From NCBI RefSeq assembly GCF_022811645.1, contig NZ_CP094534.1, positions 620,001 through 684,000 of the forward strand: 64,000 nucleotides of DNA, given 5' to 3'. Positions 24,601-35,400 of the stretch are shown here, piece after piece. Numbering within the stretch: position 1 is the stretch's first letter; every line of letters starts with the position of its first letter. This DNA comes from Hymenobacter monticola (GTDB taxonomy: Bacteria; Bacteroidota; Bacteroidia; Cytophagales; Hymenobacteraceae). The notes under the pieces are model-generated. The model worked only from the letters and a program-made list of their open reading frames with translations. It was not told the origin of the DNA and ran no database searches. The position numbers and the translations under genes are program-made.

Positions 24601-27600
24601 CGTCACGTTGTAGCTCAGCAGCTGGCCAGCGGTGGCCGTGGCAGGACCGGTGATGGTGGTAGCCACGTCGGTCAGGGCCGGGTTCACGGTCAGCTGGGCG
24701 GTGGCCAGGTTGTTGGCCGGCACGTTGTCGATGGTCGAGGTCGACACATCGGCCGTGGCCGTCACCACGCCCGAAGTCGGGGCGTTGAACACCAGCGCGT
24801 AGGTCAGGTAGTTGGCCGAGCCCGTGGCCTGCGAGGCTGTAGAGCCCGAAGTCACAATGCCCGTGCTCGAATCATAGGTGATGGCCGTCGTGCCCGAGCC
24901 GTAGGTGGCCAAGGTGCCCGAAGTGCTAGTGGGCGCTACCGGCGTACCGCCATTCACGCCAATCTTCAGCGCGTTGGCACCCGTGATGGGCAGGCCCGTG
25001 GGAATGGCCACGCGCGTCACCACACCGGTGGCGGCATCGCGCCCGTTGTTGCCTTCCGTCACCGTGAAGGTCACCGACGTGCCGGCGTCCACGCTCGTTA
25101 CCGGCGTGCCGGGAGCAGCCGTGGTAGCTACGCCCACCGTCACGAAGGCGTTGGCAAACTTGGTGGCATCCGGCATAGCCGTTACCGTGGTCGAGGCCGT
25201 GCGCGAGTTGTTGGTCCCATCCGTGTCGCCGCCCGTCGTCGAGGGCGTCACGTTGGCCACCACTGAGTAGTTGCTGCTGGGGACCGTGAAGCTCACCGTG
25301 TTGTTCACCGTCTGGCCGGCGGCCAGCGAGGCGATGGCCGGGAAGGTCACCGTGCTGCCGCTGATGGTGGCGTTGCCCGTCACGAAGACGTTGGTGGCAC
25401 CGGCCGGCAGCGTCACGGCTTGCACCACGTTGGGAGCGGCCGAGGGGCCGTTGTTCGAGGTGGTCACGTTGTAGGCCACCTGCGTGCCCGCGGTAGCCGT
25501 GGTCGGGCCGCTAATGGTCGTGGCCACGTCAAACACCGTGTTCGAGTTGATGGTGGCCGACTGCTGGTTGTTGGCCACGAGGCCGGCCTCGTTCGAGGCG
25601 GTGCTGATGGCGGCCGTAGCCGCTACCGCGCCCTGGGGCTGGGTGTAGCTGATGGTGGCCGTGAGGGCATTGCCCGCACCAGCCGCCAGCGAACCAATCG
25701 CGCCGCCGGTCGGGGTGGCCGTGAAGGTCACCAGGCCCGTGGCCGAGCTGTAGATGAAGGAGATGCCCGTAGGCGGGGTGATGGTGACGTTGGTCAGGCC
25801 GGTGGGCAGCTGAATGGTGGGCACCACGCTGGTAGCCGCCTGCGGGCCGTTGTTGCTGAAAGTAGCCGTGAAGGTAGCGAGGGCGCCAGCATTCCGCGGG
25901 CCGTTGCCCGAAATCGTCGCCACGACATCCGCCACGCTGTTCACCGTCACGCCCAGGTTGAAGAAGTCGGGAGCGGCCGTCACCGTGCCCTGGCTGGTGG
26001 TGGTGGTCACGTTGCTGGTCAGGGTGGCGCTGCCGGTGGTATTAGCCGCCGTGTAAGCGAAGCTGTACGAGTTGGTAGCGCCGCTGGCCAGGCTCACCGG
26101 CGCGCCGGTGAAGTAAATCACGTTGCCGCTGAAGGAGGTGCCGGGGTAAGCAGCCACCAAGTCGGACCGCTGCTGGCTGCTCAGCGATGCGCCGGCCGGC
26201 AGGGTCACGCGCTGCGTCACGCCGGCGGCCGTGTTGGGGCCGTTGTTGGTGAAGCTGGCGATGTAGGTGCCCGAGGGCTGGCCGGCGTTCAGCGTAGCCG
26301 GGCCGGTTACCACCGTCGTCACGTCGGCCACTTCCACCACCGGAATGGTGTAGGTAGCCGGGCCGCTGGTGATGGTGCCGCCGTTGTTGTTGGTGGCACT
26401 CGTGATGCCGTTGGCATCGGTCGAGGTGTAGGTGAAGCTCACCGTGGTGGCGACGCCGAATACTGGCGTGTAGGTCAGGGTGCCCAGCAGCGCCGGGGTA
26501 ATCTGCGTGGCGGCAATGTTGGCCGCCGTCAGCACCGTGCCGTTGTAGGTCAGCGTGCCCGTGGCGGGCAGCGACGTGAGGGTGTAGTACTGAATGGTGT
26601 TGGCCGTGCCATCCGAGAGCGTGCCCGATACCGAGCTGCTCAGGTTGGGGTTGAGCACCGTGGCGCCGTTGTTGTCCGGGATGTTCACGTTGGTCACGGT
26701 GTTGGGCACCGGAGCCGCGTTCAGGGTCGCATTACCCGAGAATTCCGACGTCACGCCGCCCAGCGTGGCCGTGCTCGTGAGCAGGTTGCCGGCCACCAGG
26801 CCCGTGAAGCTGCCCGTGAGCGGAATCGTGAACGTGAAGCGGTTGGTGGCATCGGTGCCCTGGTTCAGGCCGTTCACGTTGCCGGGGCCGTAGGTGCCCG
26901 TGCCGGCGTTGGTGTCCACGCCGGCCGCGCCTTCTGTGTAGGTGCCCAGGTAGGTCTGGCCTTCACCAAAGCCGCTGGGGTCGGCGGTAGCGCCGGGGCT
27001 GAAGAACTCAATCACCGAGTTGGGGCGGGCATAGCCCTGCACCACCAGGTTGGAGCCCACCACCGTGGCCGAGGTAATCACCGGGAAGTTGAGCAGGCCA
27101 TTGGGGCCGGTGTCGCCGTCGCCGTTGTCGTTGATGGTCACGTAGGGAGCCGTGCCGGTGGCTTCGGCGCCCGTGTTAAGGTCGATGCCGATTTGGCCGG
27201 ACGCGGCGCCGCCATTGGCCGCCAGCACCGTGCCGTTGTTGTAGATGGAGTTCTGGGTAACCAGCGTGGCAGCAGCGTTGCCCTGCACCTGCACGCCGGC
27301 GCCGTAGCTACCGGTCACCACGTTCTGGCTCACGGTGTTCTGCGTGCCGTAGATGCGGATGCCGGCGGTTTCGTTCGGCGCCAGGGCCGAGGTGCCACGG
27401 CCGTTGCCGCTCACCGTGTTGTTGCTGATGGTGATGGAACCCGCCGACACGTAGCTGTCCACGCCCACCCCGGTGTTGTTGATGATGAGGTTGCCCGTTA
27501 CCGACGAAGCGCTGCCCTGCAGGTCAATGCCGTCGAAGCGGGTATCAACCAAAGCGTTGCTGCGGATTTCGTTGTTGCTGATGGTGATGTTCGTCACCCC

Positions 27601-30600
27601 GCCGTTCGTCGAAATGCCTTTGCCGGCGTTGAAGCCGATGAGGTTGTTGCTCACGGTGCTGGCCGTGGTGCCGCCCGTGAAACGGATGCCGTCCGAAACG
27701 CCACGCGTGGTGCCGAGGTCGGCAAACGAAGTAGCCGAGGTGCCAATCATGTTGCGGGAGATGGTGACCCCACCCACCGCCACGCGGATTTCAGCGTTGG
27801 CGTTGTCGTCAGCCGTAGAACCGAAGCCGTTGATGGCCAGGCCCATGATGCTGGTGCCCGTGCCGCCGGCAGCAATGTCGAGGCCCACGCCGATGGTAGC
27901 GCCCGCGGCTTTGCTAATCTGCACCTCGGGGCCGTTGAGCTGGCTCAGGGCCGTGGTGCCGGTGCCCACGTTGCCACCAACGCCCAGCAGACGGTCGTTG
28001 GAGTTGCCGATGTTGTAGGTCTGGGTGGCGCCGTTGATGGCCAGGTTGGGGCTCGAAATCGCCGGCAAAGCCGTGGCGGCATTGATAATCGCCACCCCGC
28101 CGGTCAGTTGAGTGGCCGGAATCATGAAGATACTCGTTTCTACACTGGCCGGCAGAGGCACACCAGCGCGGCCAGCAGCCGTAGAAGTAGCGGCCAGGTT
28201 CTCGGCGTTGGTGTAGAAACCGGCTTGGGCCAGCAGGTTTTCGCCGCCCAAGGCGTTGGCGTTGGTGATGAACTGGCGCAGCGAGCCCTGGCCCACGTCG
28301 TTGGTGTTCACCACCACGTCGAAGTTGAAGCCGAAGTCGGGGCCGTTGTTGGCGCTCCCGCCGGTCACCGCTACCGTGGCAATGCTTTCGGTCGTGACGG
28401 TGCCGCTGCGCAGGTCGAGCAGCGTCTGCGAGCCGTTGTTGGCGGCCGCGTCGGTGAAGGCGGGGTTGAAGCCGCCCACGGCGGTCGTCGTGCCGTTGTA
28501 GGTCTGCACCGCTACCTGGGTGCTGGTGTAGCCGGCCGTGGCCGAGCCCGTGAAAGTGGCGCCCGCGCGGCTCGAAATCACCGAGCTGTTCACCACGCGC
28601 ACCGTGTAGCCGGTGCCCGTGGGCGCATTGAAGGTGTACTGGCCGTTGGCATCGGTGATGGCCGTGGCCACCAGCGCGTTGCTGCTGTTGTAGAGCTCTA
28701 CTTTGGCACCCGGGCGGCCCACGGCGCCGGTGGCCGTGCGGGGCCGGCCCGCGCCGCCGCCGTAGTTTACGTCTTCAAACACATAGCCCGTCAGGGCCGC
28801 CACGATGGTGGCGTTGCCCGAAAATTCCGACGTCGAACTGCCCACCGTGGCCGTGCTGGTCAGCGCCGAGCCCACCGCCGGGGGCGTGGTCAGCGGAATG
28901 AGGAACGAGAAGCGGTTGGTGTTGTCGGTGCCCTGGTTCAGGCCGTTCACGGGGCTGGTGTAGGTGCCCGTGCCGCCGTCGAGGTCAGCGGCGCTGCCTT
29001 CGGTGGCGCTGCCCAGGTAGGTGCGGCCCTGGCCGAAGCCGACGTTGGCCGCCACGCTGTTGGCCGTGCCGTCGGCCGTAAAGAATTCGATGACCGAGCC
29101 GGGGCGGGCGTAGCCCTGCACCAGCAGGCCGCTGCTTGTCACGGCGGCGTTGGTAATGACCGGGAAGTTGAGCACGCCGTTGCCGCCCGTGTCGGCGTCG
29201 GTGTTGTCGTTGATGCTGACGTTGGAGTTGGCGCCGGTGGCCCCGTTGTAGGTGGTGGCTGTCGTGTTGCCCTCGGCCGTGGTGAGGATGTCAATGCCCA
29301 GGCGGGTATTGCCAAAGGTCGAGTTCTGCGAAATCGTGACGTTGTTGGCGGCAGCTTCCACCAGCACGCCCGAGCCGTTGTTGCCGCTCAGCACGTTGCG
29401 CTGAATGACGGTCGGGTTGGTCGAGCTGAAGACGCGCAGGCCCGAGCCTTCCACGCCTGTGCCGCTCACAATGCCCTGGCCGTTGTTGCTGATGGTGTTG
29501 TCCTGGATGGTGTTGCCGCCGGCCGCCACAATGGCGCCGTTCACGATGTTGCCGTAGCCGTCGATGCCGTGGCCCAGGCTTTGCGTAATCAGGTTGCCCG
29601 ACACGGTGTTGCCCGTGCTCGCGCCCTGCAGCTCTATGCCGTCGAACACCAGCCCTTCGGTGGGGTAGGTTCCGACCCGCACTTCCTGGGCGTTGCCGCG
29701 CAGTTCGTTGTTGCTGATGATGTTGTTGTTGGCGCCGTTGCCGTCGCCAAACACCCAGATGCCCATGCCCCCGTTGTAGCCAATGAGGTTGTTGCGCACG
29801 GTGCCGCCGTCGGAGTTGTAGAGGTAAATGCCCTGCTCGGTGCCGCGCACGCCCGTGCCGGGGTCCGCAAAGTTGATGGCCGTTGCGCCAATGATGTTTT
29901 GCTCAATCAGGGTGTTGGTCACGTCCGTGGCCACGCCTACCTGGTTCTGGTAGCCATAGATGCTGAGGCCGCGCACCGTGGCGTTGTTGGCTCCGGCTAC
30001 GAACTCCAGACCGGTGCCGGTGCGGGTGCCTTTCAGCTGCACTTCGGGGCCGTTGAGCTGGCTCAGGGCCGTGTTTGCGGTGCCTACGTTGCCGCCGGCG
30101 CCCAGCAGCCGGTCGTTGGTGTTGCCGATGTTGTAGGTTTGGGTAGCGCCGTTGATGGCCACGTTGGCGCCGTTGATTTGCGGCAGCACGGTCAACGTGT
30201 TGATGACGGCCACGCCGTTGGTGAGCTGGGCGGCCGGAATCATGAAAATGCTCGTTTCGCGCCCGGTGGGCAGGGGCACGCCGGCCCGGCCGGCGGCCGT
30301 AGAGCCGGTGGCCAAGTTTTCAGCGTTGGTGTAGAAGCCAGCCTGGGCCAACAGGTTAGAACCCGTCAGCGCGTTGGAGTTGATGATGAACTGGCGCAGC
30401 GAGCCCTGGCCGCTGTCGTTGGTGTTCACCACGGTGTCGAAGTTGTAGCCAAAGTCAGGGCCGGCCGTTGCCAGACCGCTGACGCTGATAGTGGCAATTG
30501 ATTCAGGCGTCACGGTGCCGCTGCTCAGGGCGGCCAGTGTTTGCGTGCCGGAGTTGGCGGCTGCGTCGGTGAACCGGGGGTTCTCGCCGCCCACGCGCGT

Positions 30601-31836
30601 TGTGGTGCCGTTATACGTTTGCACCGGCACGAGGGTGTTCACATAGCCCGTGCGCGAAGAAGTCACCGTGCTGTTCACCACGCGCACCGTGTAAGAACCG
30701 GCCGGCACATTGAAGGTGTATTGGCCGTCGGCATCGGTGGTGGTGGTGGCCACAAAGGCCCCGGAGCTGTTGTACAGCTCTACCGTAGCGCCCGACCGGG
30801 CCGAAGCCCCTGCGGCCGTTATGGGCCGGCCCGCGCCGCCGCCGTAGTTCACGTCTTCAAACACGTACCCGCTCAGCGAGGGCGTGCTCGACGCGGTTAA
30901 GCCGAGGTAAAACACGTCGCCCCCCTGCCGCTCGTTGGCAACGGGCCAGCTGCCGCTGCCGTCACCGTGCACATACAGGTTAAACTGCAGCGACGTAACG
31001 CCACCCGCCGGCGTATTTGCCACTACCGAGCCGCTCGCAAAATTACCCGCCGTAAAGGTGGTGCTGGAGTTTCGGATTTGTGCGGCGCTCACAGCCAGGT
31101 TGGCGGTGCCACTCAGCTTGCCAAGCGTCACTCCCGAGGTAACCAAATCAAGGTCGGTGGTGAACCCAACAATGCCGGTATTGCCACCCAGGTCGGTGAT
31201 TTGAATAACCGGGTTGGCAATGGGCTGGCTGAAGGTGATGGTCAGCGTTGAGTATAAGAAGCGGGTCGTGCTCGGGGTCGTGCCTTGGCCCTGCAGGGCA
31301 TTCACCGAGTTGTACATGCCCACCGACCGGTTAACGGTGGTGTTGATGCCCGTGCCCGTCGGGCCTGTAGGCGCCGAAGTGTAAATGTTATTTGCGTAAG
31401 TGGTCCCGAAAAGCCCCTGCATCGTGGGGAAGAGGGCCGTTCCGGTTGCGTTGACGTTGTTGCCGTTGATGGTTGCGCCAAACGACGTTCCCGTGTTCGT
31501 CGTCGGAACGCTGGTCACGTTGGTGTACTGCTGCGGGGCGCCAAGGCTAAACGTGGCCGTCACGGCCGGATTCACCGCCGTAAAAACGTTGTCGTTCGGG
31601 TTGTTAGCGTTGTTTTGGAACGTGATGACTTGGTTCGCAATGCTTGGGCCGTTAGCCGTCGTATTGCCCGCACCGGTCGCAAACTCCAGCGTCGGCGTCT
31701 GGGCCAGCGCCACGCGGCCAAAGGTAGGCAGCAGCAGCAGCAGCGCCAGGCGCCACCGGGGTTGTGTTGGATGATTGATGGTACGGGCTGCCTTTAGAGG
31801 AGGGCCCAGCACCATACTTCGTAAGGATGTTTCCAT
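21691..31836 (-). CDS. Giant T9SS-exported repeat protein (SdrD-B, beta-helix, DUF11)
   Basis: 3381 aa. A long signal sequence ends near residue 46 (LLLLLPTFGRVALAQ). Two tandem units of about 695 aa follow (about 318-1012 and 1013-1700). Each starts with an SdrD B-like module (GYVFEDVNYGGGAGRP), then a segment GQGSLRQFI, then parallel beta-helix rungs with GNTVSGNLI-type repeats, and ends in TSEFSGNAT. About eight DUF11/CARDB-like beta-sandwiches (DVATTISGP...SNNGP...LPAG pattern) occupy about 1838-2950. A cadherin-like segment (DPEGNAITYTIT) comes next. The end (PVELTDFTATAV from about 3191, then ISLFPNPATSTTQLDL and a final LTKRLIKE) is a T9SS type-A sorting domain. It should be exported and anchored at the surface as a long adhesin or sheath protein. 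The two minus-8-codon ATGs are equivalent; the first was used. Confidence 0.95.
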   Translation of the reverse strand: METSLRSMVLGPPLKAARTINHPTQPRWRLALLLLLPTFGRVALAQTPTLEFATGAGNTTANGPSIANQVITFQNNANNPNDNVFTAVNPAVTATFSLGAPQQYTNVTSVPTTNTGTSFGATINGNNVNATGTALFPTMQGLFGTTYANNIYTSAPTGPTGTGINTTVNRSVGMYNSVNALQGQGTTPSTTRFLYSTLTITFSQPIANPVIQITDLGGNTGIVGFTTDLDLVTSGVTLGKLSGTANLAVSAAQIRNSSTTFTAGNFASGSVVANTPAGGVTSLQFNLYVHGDGSGSWPVANERQGGDVFYLGLTASSTPSLSGYVFEDVNYGGGAGRPITAAGASARSGATVELYNSSGAFVATTTTDADGQYTFNVPAGSYTVRVVNSTVTSSRTGYVNTLVPVQTYNGTTTRVGGENPRFTDAAANSGTQTLAALSSGTVTPESIATISVSGLATAGPDFGYNFDTVVNTNDSGQGSLRQFIINSNALTGSNLLAQAGFYTNAENLATGSTAAGRAGVPLPTGRETSIFMIPAAQLTNGVAVINTLTVLPQINGANVAINGATQTYNIGNTNDRLLGAGGNVGTANTALSQLNGPEVQLKGTRTGTGLEFVAGANNATVRGLSIYGYQNQVGVATDVTNTLIEQNIIGATAINFADPGTGVRGTEQGIYLYNSDGGTVRNNLIGYNGGMGIWVFGDGNGANNNIISNNELRGNAQEVRVGTYPTEGLVFDGIELQGASTGNTVSGNLITQSLGHGIDGYGNIVNGAIVAAGGNTIQDNTISNNGQGIVSGTGVEGSGLRVFSSTNPTVIQRNVLSGNNGSGVLVEAAANNVTISQNSTFGNTRLGIDILTTAEGNTTATTYNGATGANSNVSINDNTDADTGGNGVLNFPVITNAAVTSSGLLVQGYARPGSVIEFFTADGTANSVAANVGFGQGRTYLGSATEGSAADLDGGTGTYTSPVNGLNQGTDNTNRFSFLIPLTTPPAVGSALTSTATVGSSTSEFSGNATIVAALTGYVFEDVNYGGGAGRPRTATGAVGRPGAKVELYNSSNALVATAITDANGQYTFNAPTGTGYTVRVVNSSVISSRAGATFTGSATAGYTSTQVAVQTYNGTTTAVGGFNPAFTDAAANNGSQTLLDLRSGTVTTESIATVAVTGGSANNGPDFGFNFDVVVNTNDVGQGSLRQFITNANALGGENLLAQAGFYTNAENLAATSTAAGRAGVPLPASVETSIFMIPATQLTGGVAIINAATALPAISSPNLAINGATQTYNIGNSNDRLLGVGGNVGTGTTALSQLNGPEVQISKAAGATIGVGLDIAAGGTGTSIMGLAINGFGSTADDNANAEIRVAVGGVTISRNMIGTSATSFADLGTTRGVSDGIRFTGGTTASTVSNNLIGFNAGKGISTNGGVTNITISNNEIRSNALVDTRFDGIDLQGSASSVTGNLIINNTGVGVDSYVSAGSITISNNTVSGNGRGTSALAPNETAGIRIYGTQNTVSQNVVTGSYGAGVQVQGNAAATLVTQNSIYNNGTVLAANGGAASGQIGIDLNTGAEATGTAPYVTINDNGDGDTGPNGLLNFPVITSATVVGSNLVVQGYARPNSVIEFFSPGATADPSGFGEGQTYLGTYTEGAAGVDTNAGTGTYGPGNVNGLNQGTDATNRFTFTIPLTGSFTGLVAGNLLTSTATLGGVTSEFSGNATLNAAPVPNTVTNVNIPDNNGATVLNPNLSSSVSGTLSDGTANTIQYYTLTSLPATGTLTYNGTVLTAANIAATQITPALLGTLTYTPVFGVATTVSFTYTSTDANGITSATNNNGGTITSGPATYTIPVVEVADVTTVVTGPATLNAGQPSGTYIASFTNNGPNTAAGVTQRVTLPAGASLSSQQRSDLVAAYPGTSFSGNVIYFTGAPVSLASGATNSYSFAYTAANTTGSATLTSNVTTTTSQGTVTAAPDFFNLGVTVNSVADVVATISGNGPRNAGALATFTATFSNNGPQAATSVVPTIQLPTGLTNVTITPPTGISFIYSSATGLVTFTATPTGGAIGSLAAGAGNALTATISYTQPQGAVAATAAISTASNEAGLVANNQQSATINSNTVFDVATTISGPTTATAGTQVAYNVTTSNNGPSAAPNVVQAVTLPAGATNVFVTGNATISGSTVTFPAIASLAAGQTVNNTVSFTVPSSNYSVVANVTPSTTGGDTDGTNNSRTASTTVTAMPDATKFANAFVTVGVATTAAPGTPVTSVDAGTSVTFTVTEGNNGRDAATGVVTRVAIPTGLPITGANALKIGVNGGTPVAPTSTSGTLATYGSGTTAITYDSSTGIVTSGSTASQATGSANYLTYALVFNAPTSGVVTATADVSTSTIDNVPANNLATAQLTVNPALTDVATTITGPATATAGQLLSYNVTTTNNGPAPANSVVQLANIPAGLPVTGANALLINGAAPTSVATVAGVTTATYGGATYNQNTGLVTFASLTSQAAGATASNTIAYYAPANGNTNLTNTAEVSTSSPESTTINNAAVVTTALTPAADVQVAILGRTSAFASGTMTYTVVTTNNGPSVANTVVTTVQLPTGLTGVVVRDVNGTALANSTTTGYNSADGIVRFTTQTNQAVGALDSSTGTITFDVPTNTNLIQPTATVVVSGGVVDQVERNNTATIATTIKPVSGTIIDMGTSISITTPATPSSVAAGSTITYSVVTRNNTAGTTATNVVQRVELAPGLPTSGANALLINGVAPTSVNPTTGVATYPTSTYDPATGVVTFLTASFPTGSVTNTLTLVVPGTTPQVATAIVRADQAEPTSGSVLANIATSAVNVTLTPDVATAITGPDQTIAGAPVSYTVVTSTAGLSNVSNVTQTVKLPAGVTSYSLNGGALITVASGATITIPVPSSLNPGVANAVSNVITFAAPAASYDVTGFATATGDAGAAGNNTSTQSTAIINKAPVAAYVVNTLQAPQSNSANTNQLAISPLSAIDPEGNAITYTITKAPDAAQGRLYYNNGGTYTLVTDGLSGLTPTQASTLRFDPTPNFVGNVAFQYTATDALGAVSNTAIYLVPVGSDNAAVYTATPAKGGNNNQYQNGDVLAYGIDPNGAVYNTAGLIYATNGGAPATGTGAVEDGISFGKLSVADSTALAAIGIRYTSSTGLFTVVNRNLLPRAGRSTTVSITTVDLFGGVTVQSFTLTTGNNPLPVELTDFTATAVKNIDAALVWHTASEKNNEHFDVERSLNATDFVKIAQVKGQGSTSVATAYALTDAGIGRKATGLVYYRLKQVDTDGTATYSPVRTVSFTATTAEPAISLFPNPATSTTQLDLTALPAGTYQVSVLDATGRVVLSVTREAGVAQALDVNTIASGTYMVLVRGQNNGQAINLTKRLIKE

Positions 31837-31937
31837 AAGTCTTACGTGGTTGGAAAAGAAGTAAAAAAGTAAAAGGGTTAAAATGAATTCGAAATCAAAA
31901 AGGCACTTTATTAAATCGTAAAGGCACTATTCAGCTA

Positions 31938-31945
31938 CAAAACTA
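31938..31945 (-). promoter_or_regulatory. Possible -7 element of the giant exoprotein gene
   Basis: TAGTTTTG on the minus strand fits TAnnTTTG and lies about 100 bp before the start codon. No TTTG or TTG is found about 20 bp upstream, so the call rests on the -7 box alone. Confidence 0.35.
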
Positions 31946-32353
31946 GAATTGCCCCATTTTTATCGGTAGTGCTTTTCGCCTAACTCCCTCCCCTTGCCGG
32001 TAAATGCCCAAAATGCAGGGGCGAACGGCCGGGATTTACCCGCTCTAAAGCCAGTCCAATGCATGCTCCCAAAGGGTATCCCGGCAGCAAATACGTTAGC
32101 GAGAGTAAATTCCAAAACCATAAAGTGCAATTTTACGTAAGCATAAAATCAAGCTTTGGAGCTCCGATAATGCCAACTAAACGCGCTTTAAATCACATCT
32201 ATAGCATTAACTGACCCGTAGTTACGATTCGAGAAAACGCTCGGATTGCGACCTGTGTAAAGGTTTTATTATGTTCCTCAAATTCATTCAGAAAACGCTA
32301 TAACAGTTTAGCTATTAGACCTGAAATGGGCGTGTTGCGACGCAGCACAAAAG

Positions 32354-32387
32354 CACAAAGCCCCGCCGGATACCGGCGAGGCTTTGT
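32354..32387 (-). terminator. Terminator of the 1124-aa exoprotein gene
   Basis: Stem ACAAAGCC-CGCCGG with CCGGCG-GGCTTTGT and an ATA-type loop; a T-rich run follows on the minus strand. It lies 43 bp after the stop at 32430. Confidence 0.75.
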
Positions 32388-32429
32388 ATTTCTATCAGAT
32401 TGCCCGCGCACCGGGGCAACCTGCGTGCG

Positions 32430-35400
32430 TTAGCGGCGGATGAGCGGCAGGGTTTGGCTAATGCCGGCACCTTGCACCCGCACAACGAAGGCGCCCTGCG
32501 GCAGGCCTTGCAAATTGAGCGGCGCGGCCACGGCGTCCAACTGTTGCGTGCGCAGCACGCGGCCGGTCAGGTCGAGCACCTGCACCCGGTAGCTGCCGGT
32601 GGGCAGGCCGCTGAGGTCCAGCGTGGCGTTGCCCGGGCTGGGGTTGGGGTAGAGCGACACCGCCGTCTTGCCCAAGCCAAACACTACCTCGCGCACCGGG
32701 CCGTAGGAAGCGGTGCCATCGGCATCGACCTGCTGCAGGCGGTAGTACACCGTGCCCTGGGCCAGGCGGCCCACGCCGGCGTCGGTGAAGCGGTACTCGG
32801 TGGTGCGGGCGGTATTGCCCTGGCCGCGCACCGTGCCCACGGCCGCAAACGTGGTGCTGTTGAAGGAGCGCTCCACCACGAAATGGTCGTTGTTTTTCTC
32901 CGAAGCCGTGGCCCAGGTCAATAAGGCGTCGGCCTTCGCGGCGGTGGCTTCGAAAACCGTCAGCTCAACGGGCAGCGGCGTGCTCACGGCCGCGTTGCGG
33001 AAGTTGGCATCGGGCTGGCCCGTGCCGGTGCGGGGCGCGGCCGAAGGGGCACCGCCGTAAGCGGGGTCGTACAAGTCAACAAGGCCGTTGAAGTTGTCGT
33101 CGTGGTAATAAGCCGAAGCGGGGTCCAGGAAGGCGGGAATCTTGTCGCCGGCCACCGTTTTGCTCAGTTGCAGGAAAGCCGACACCGTGGTGCTGCCAGC
33201 CGGGCTGGCCACAACGTAGTAGGCGGCCTTTTCCGTGTTGGCAGCGGCAAAGGCGCGGGCCTTGGCCACAATCTCGTCGCCGGCGTAGCCGTTGCCGCTG
33301 GTGTCGAAGCCTTCGCTCCAGTCGGCCGTTTGCCGGTAGATGGGCAGGGCCGATTTTGACGCGTTGTCGTTGTCTGAGTCGGTATCGAAGATGTCGGCCG
33401 TAGCATCGCCGTCGGTGTTGGCCACGGTGGTCAGGGCTGTGCCAACCGTCTGGCCGGAGCCGGGGGTCGGGTCGTACGTGTTGTCGATGCCGTCGCGGTC
33501 GGTGTCGGTGCCGCTGGGAGCGCGGTAGGCCGCCGTGGTCTGGGCCTCCAGGTTGTCGGTGATGCCGTCGTTGTCAGAATCGAGGTCCAGGAAGTTATAA
33601 GCCCGGCTGGTCAGGGTTCCGTTGGTGCGCGAGTCGCCGTCGGCATCGCCCAAGGTGTATTTGCTAACGCCGGATTCGGTGGTCGTCACGGTTTGGCTCG
33701 AACCGTTGCCGGTTACCGTACGCGTTACCGAAGTTTCCACGGCATCGGGCAAGCCATTAGGCCCTACACCGGCAGAGGCACCGGCAGAGCTTGCAGCGGC
33801 GGCGGCGCTGGTGGTGTAGCGCCCCAAAGTCGCGTCAAACGAACTCTGGTAGATGTAGGTTCTCGCACTTCCCCCGTTGCCCGTATTGTAGGTAGCCGGT
33901 CCGTAGGTATACGTCGGGTTGGCATTGCCATTGGCCTCAAAGGCATCGGTCAGGCCGTCGCCGTCGGCGTCGAGGTCCTGGTGGTTGGGAATACCGTCCT
34001 GGTCAACGTCGAAAATATCGTTCACGCTGTCGCCGTTGGCGTCGCGGAAGGCGCCCAGCACGGGGTGCACGTAATTGACATCGAGGTAGGCGGGTACGCT
34101 CGCACCGGCCACAAATTTGCTGGGGTCCACGTAGTTGGTGTTCGTAGAGGCCACGCCCACGGGCGAAAAGGCCTCCACGGCGTCCACCACGCCGTCGTTG
34201 TCGTCGTCGATGTCGACCAGGTCGTCCACGCCGTCGCTGTCGTTGTCGCAAGCCGTGGTGTAGGCAAAGGTTTTGGCCCCCTGAAACACGGTGAAGCCGT
34301 AGGTCCAGCTGTTCACGGTGTAGGTGTCACCTTCGTTGTTGTTGGCGCCCCAGATGTGCACACCCGGCGTCGAGTCCAGGCCAGTTAGCTGCACGCCTTT
34401 GGTGGTGAAGTTGGTCAGGTTGGTATCGTCCCAGTACAGCAGGTCGTAGGCCGCGTTGCCGGGGCGGGCGTTGCGCACCCGGAAGCCGTCGGGGTTGCCT
34501 TCAGCATCGAACACCGGGAAGTTGATGGTGGCGCCTTTGCTGGTGAAGTTGTACTTGATGGTTTGGCCGGTTGGGTTCACCACGGCGTTGTTCTTGTCGC
34601 GGCCGTTCCACACAATCGTGTTATAGGTGCCGCCGGTCACGAATTGCTGCAGCAGCACGTCGTTGTTGTTGTTGATGCCGTCGCCGTTCAGGTCAATCAG
34701 GATATCAAAAGCGCCCGTTTCGTCGCTGCGGGTGGTGAAGGCCACCTGGGTCACGCCGCTGCTGCAAAACGTGGCGGCGCTGGTGCTCACCGTCGGAATG
34801 GCCGCGCTGGGCCAAATGGCCACGTCGGGGCTGTTCACGAAGTTGGGGTACTGCGCGTAGCTGGTGCGGGTAGTTTGGCTGCGCTGGCGCGTTGCCACCG
34901 TGTTGCGGGAAGTGGCGTCATAAGTCGAGCCGAACTCGTTGCTCACGAAGTAGAACGACAGCGGGCGCATGCCCGCCAGTTCCACCTGCTTCACGAAGTA
35001 CTGGCCTGGCGTCTTGCGGCTCTCTACCATAGGATAAAGGTTGAACGTGGCCGACAGGCGGTTCTGGAAATTGTCGGTCGATGTGCTGGAGGCACCTGCC
35101 GAGAAAGCCCAGTGCTTGCTATACAGACGGCCGGGCTTTTCCACGCCGCCGCTGCGCACCGTGAAATCCCAGAAGTCGTATTCCGAGCGCTTGTTGTCCT
35201 CCGACATGGTGCTTTCGCCCACCTGGGTGAACTCGATGTAAAACTCTTGGGCGCTGCCCGTGGTGTTGGTGTAGGTCAGCGGCGCGTAGCCGCCCGCGTT
35301 GGGTTGGGGTCCGGCCAGGGCCTCGGTGGCCGTGTTGATGACGCCCGTTTGGGCCAACAGCAGGGCTTGGTTGGTACTGGCCGTGTTGCGCGCCAGCGTG

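Larger units (their letters stand above)
31837..32429. other. Intergenic region between two T9SS cargo genes
   Basis: 593 bp, AT-rich from 31850 to 31970 and 32090 to 32330. It holds a possible -7 element for the giant gene and the terminator of the next gene (both listed). No open frame has support. Confidence 0.6.

Noticed and set aside
22114..30501. Very long plus-strand open frames (1050 and 1693 codons) opposite the giant exoprotein
   Set aside because: Their translations are Arg/Gly/His/Val-rich without domains, and they lie antisense to a gene with signal peptide, repeats and sorting domain. They result from biased codon use of a GC-rich repeat gene.
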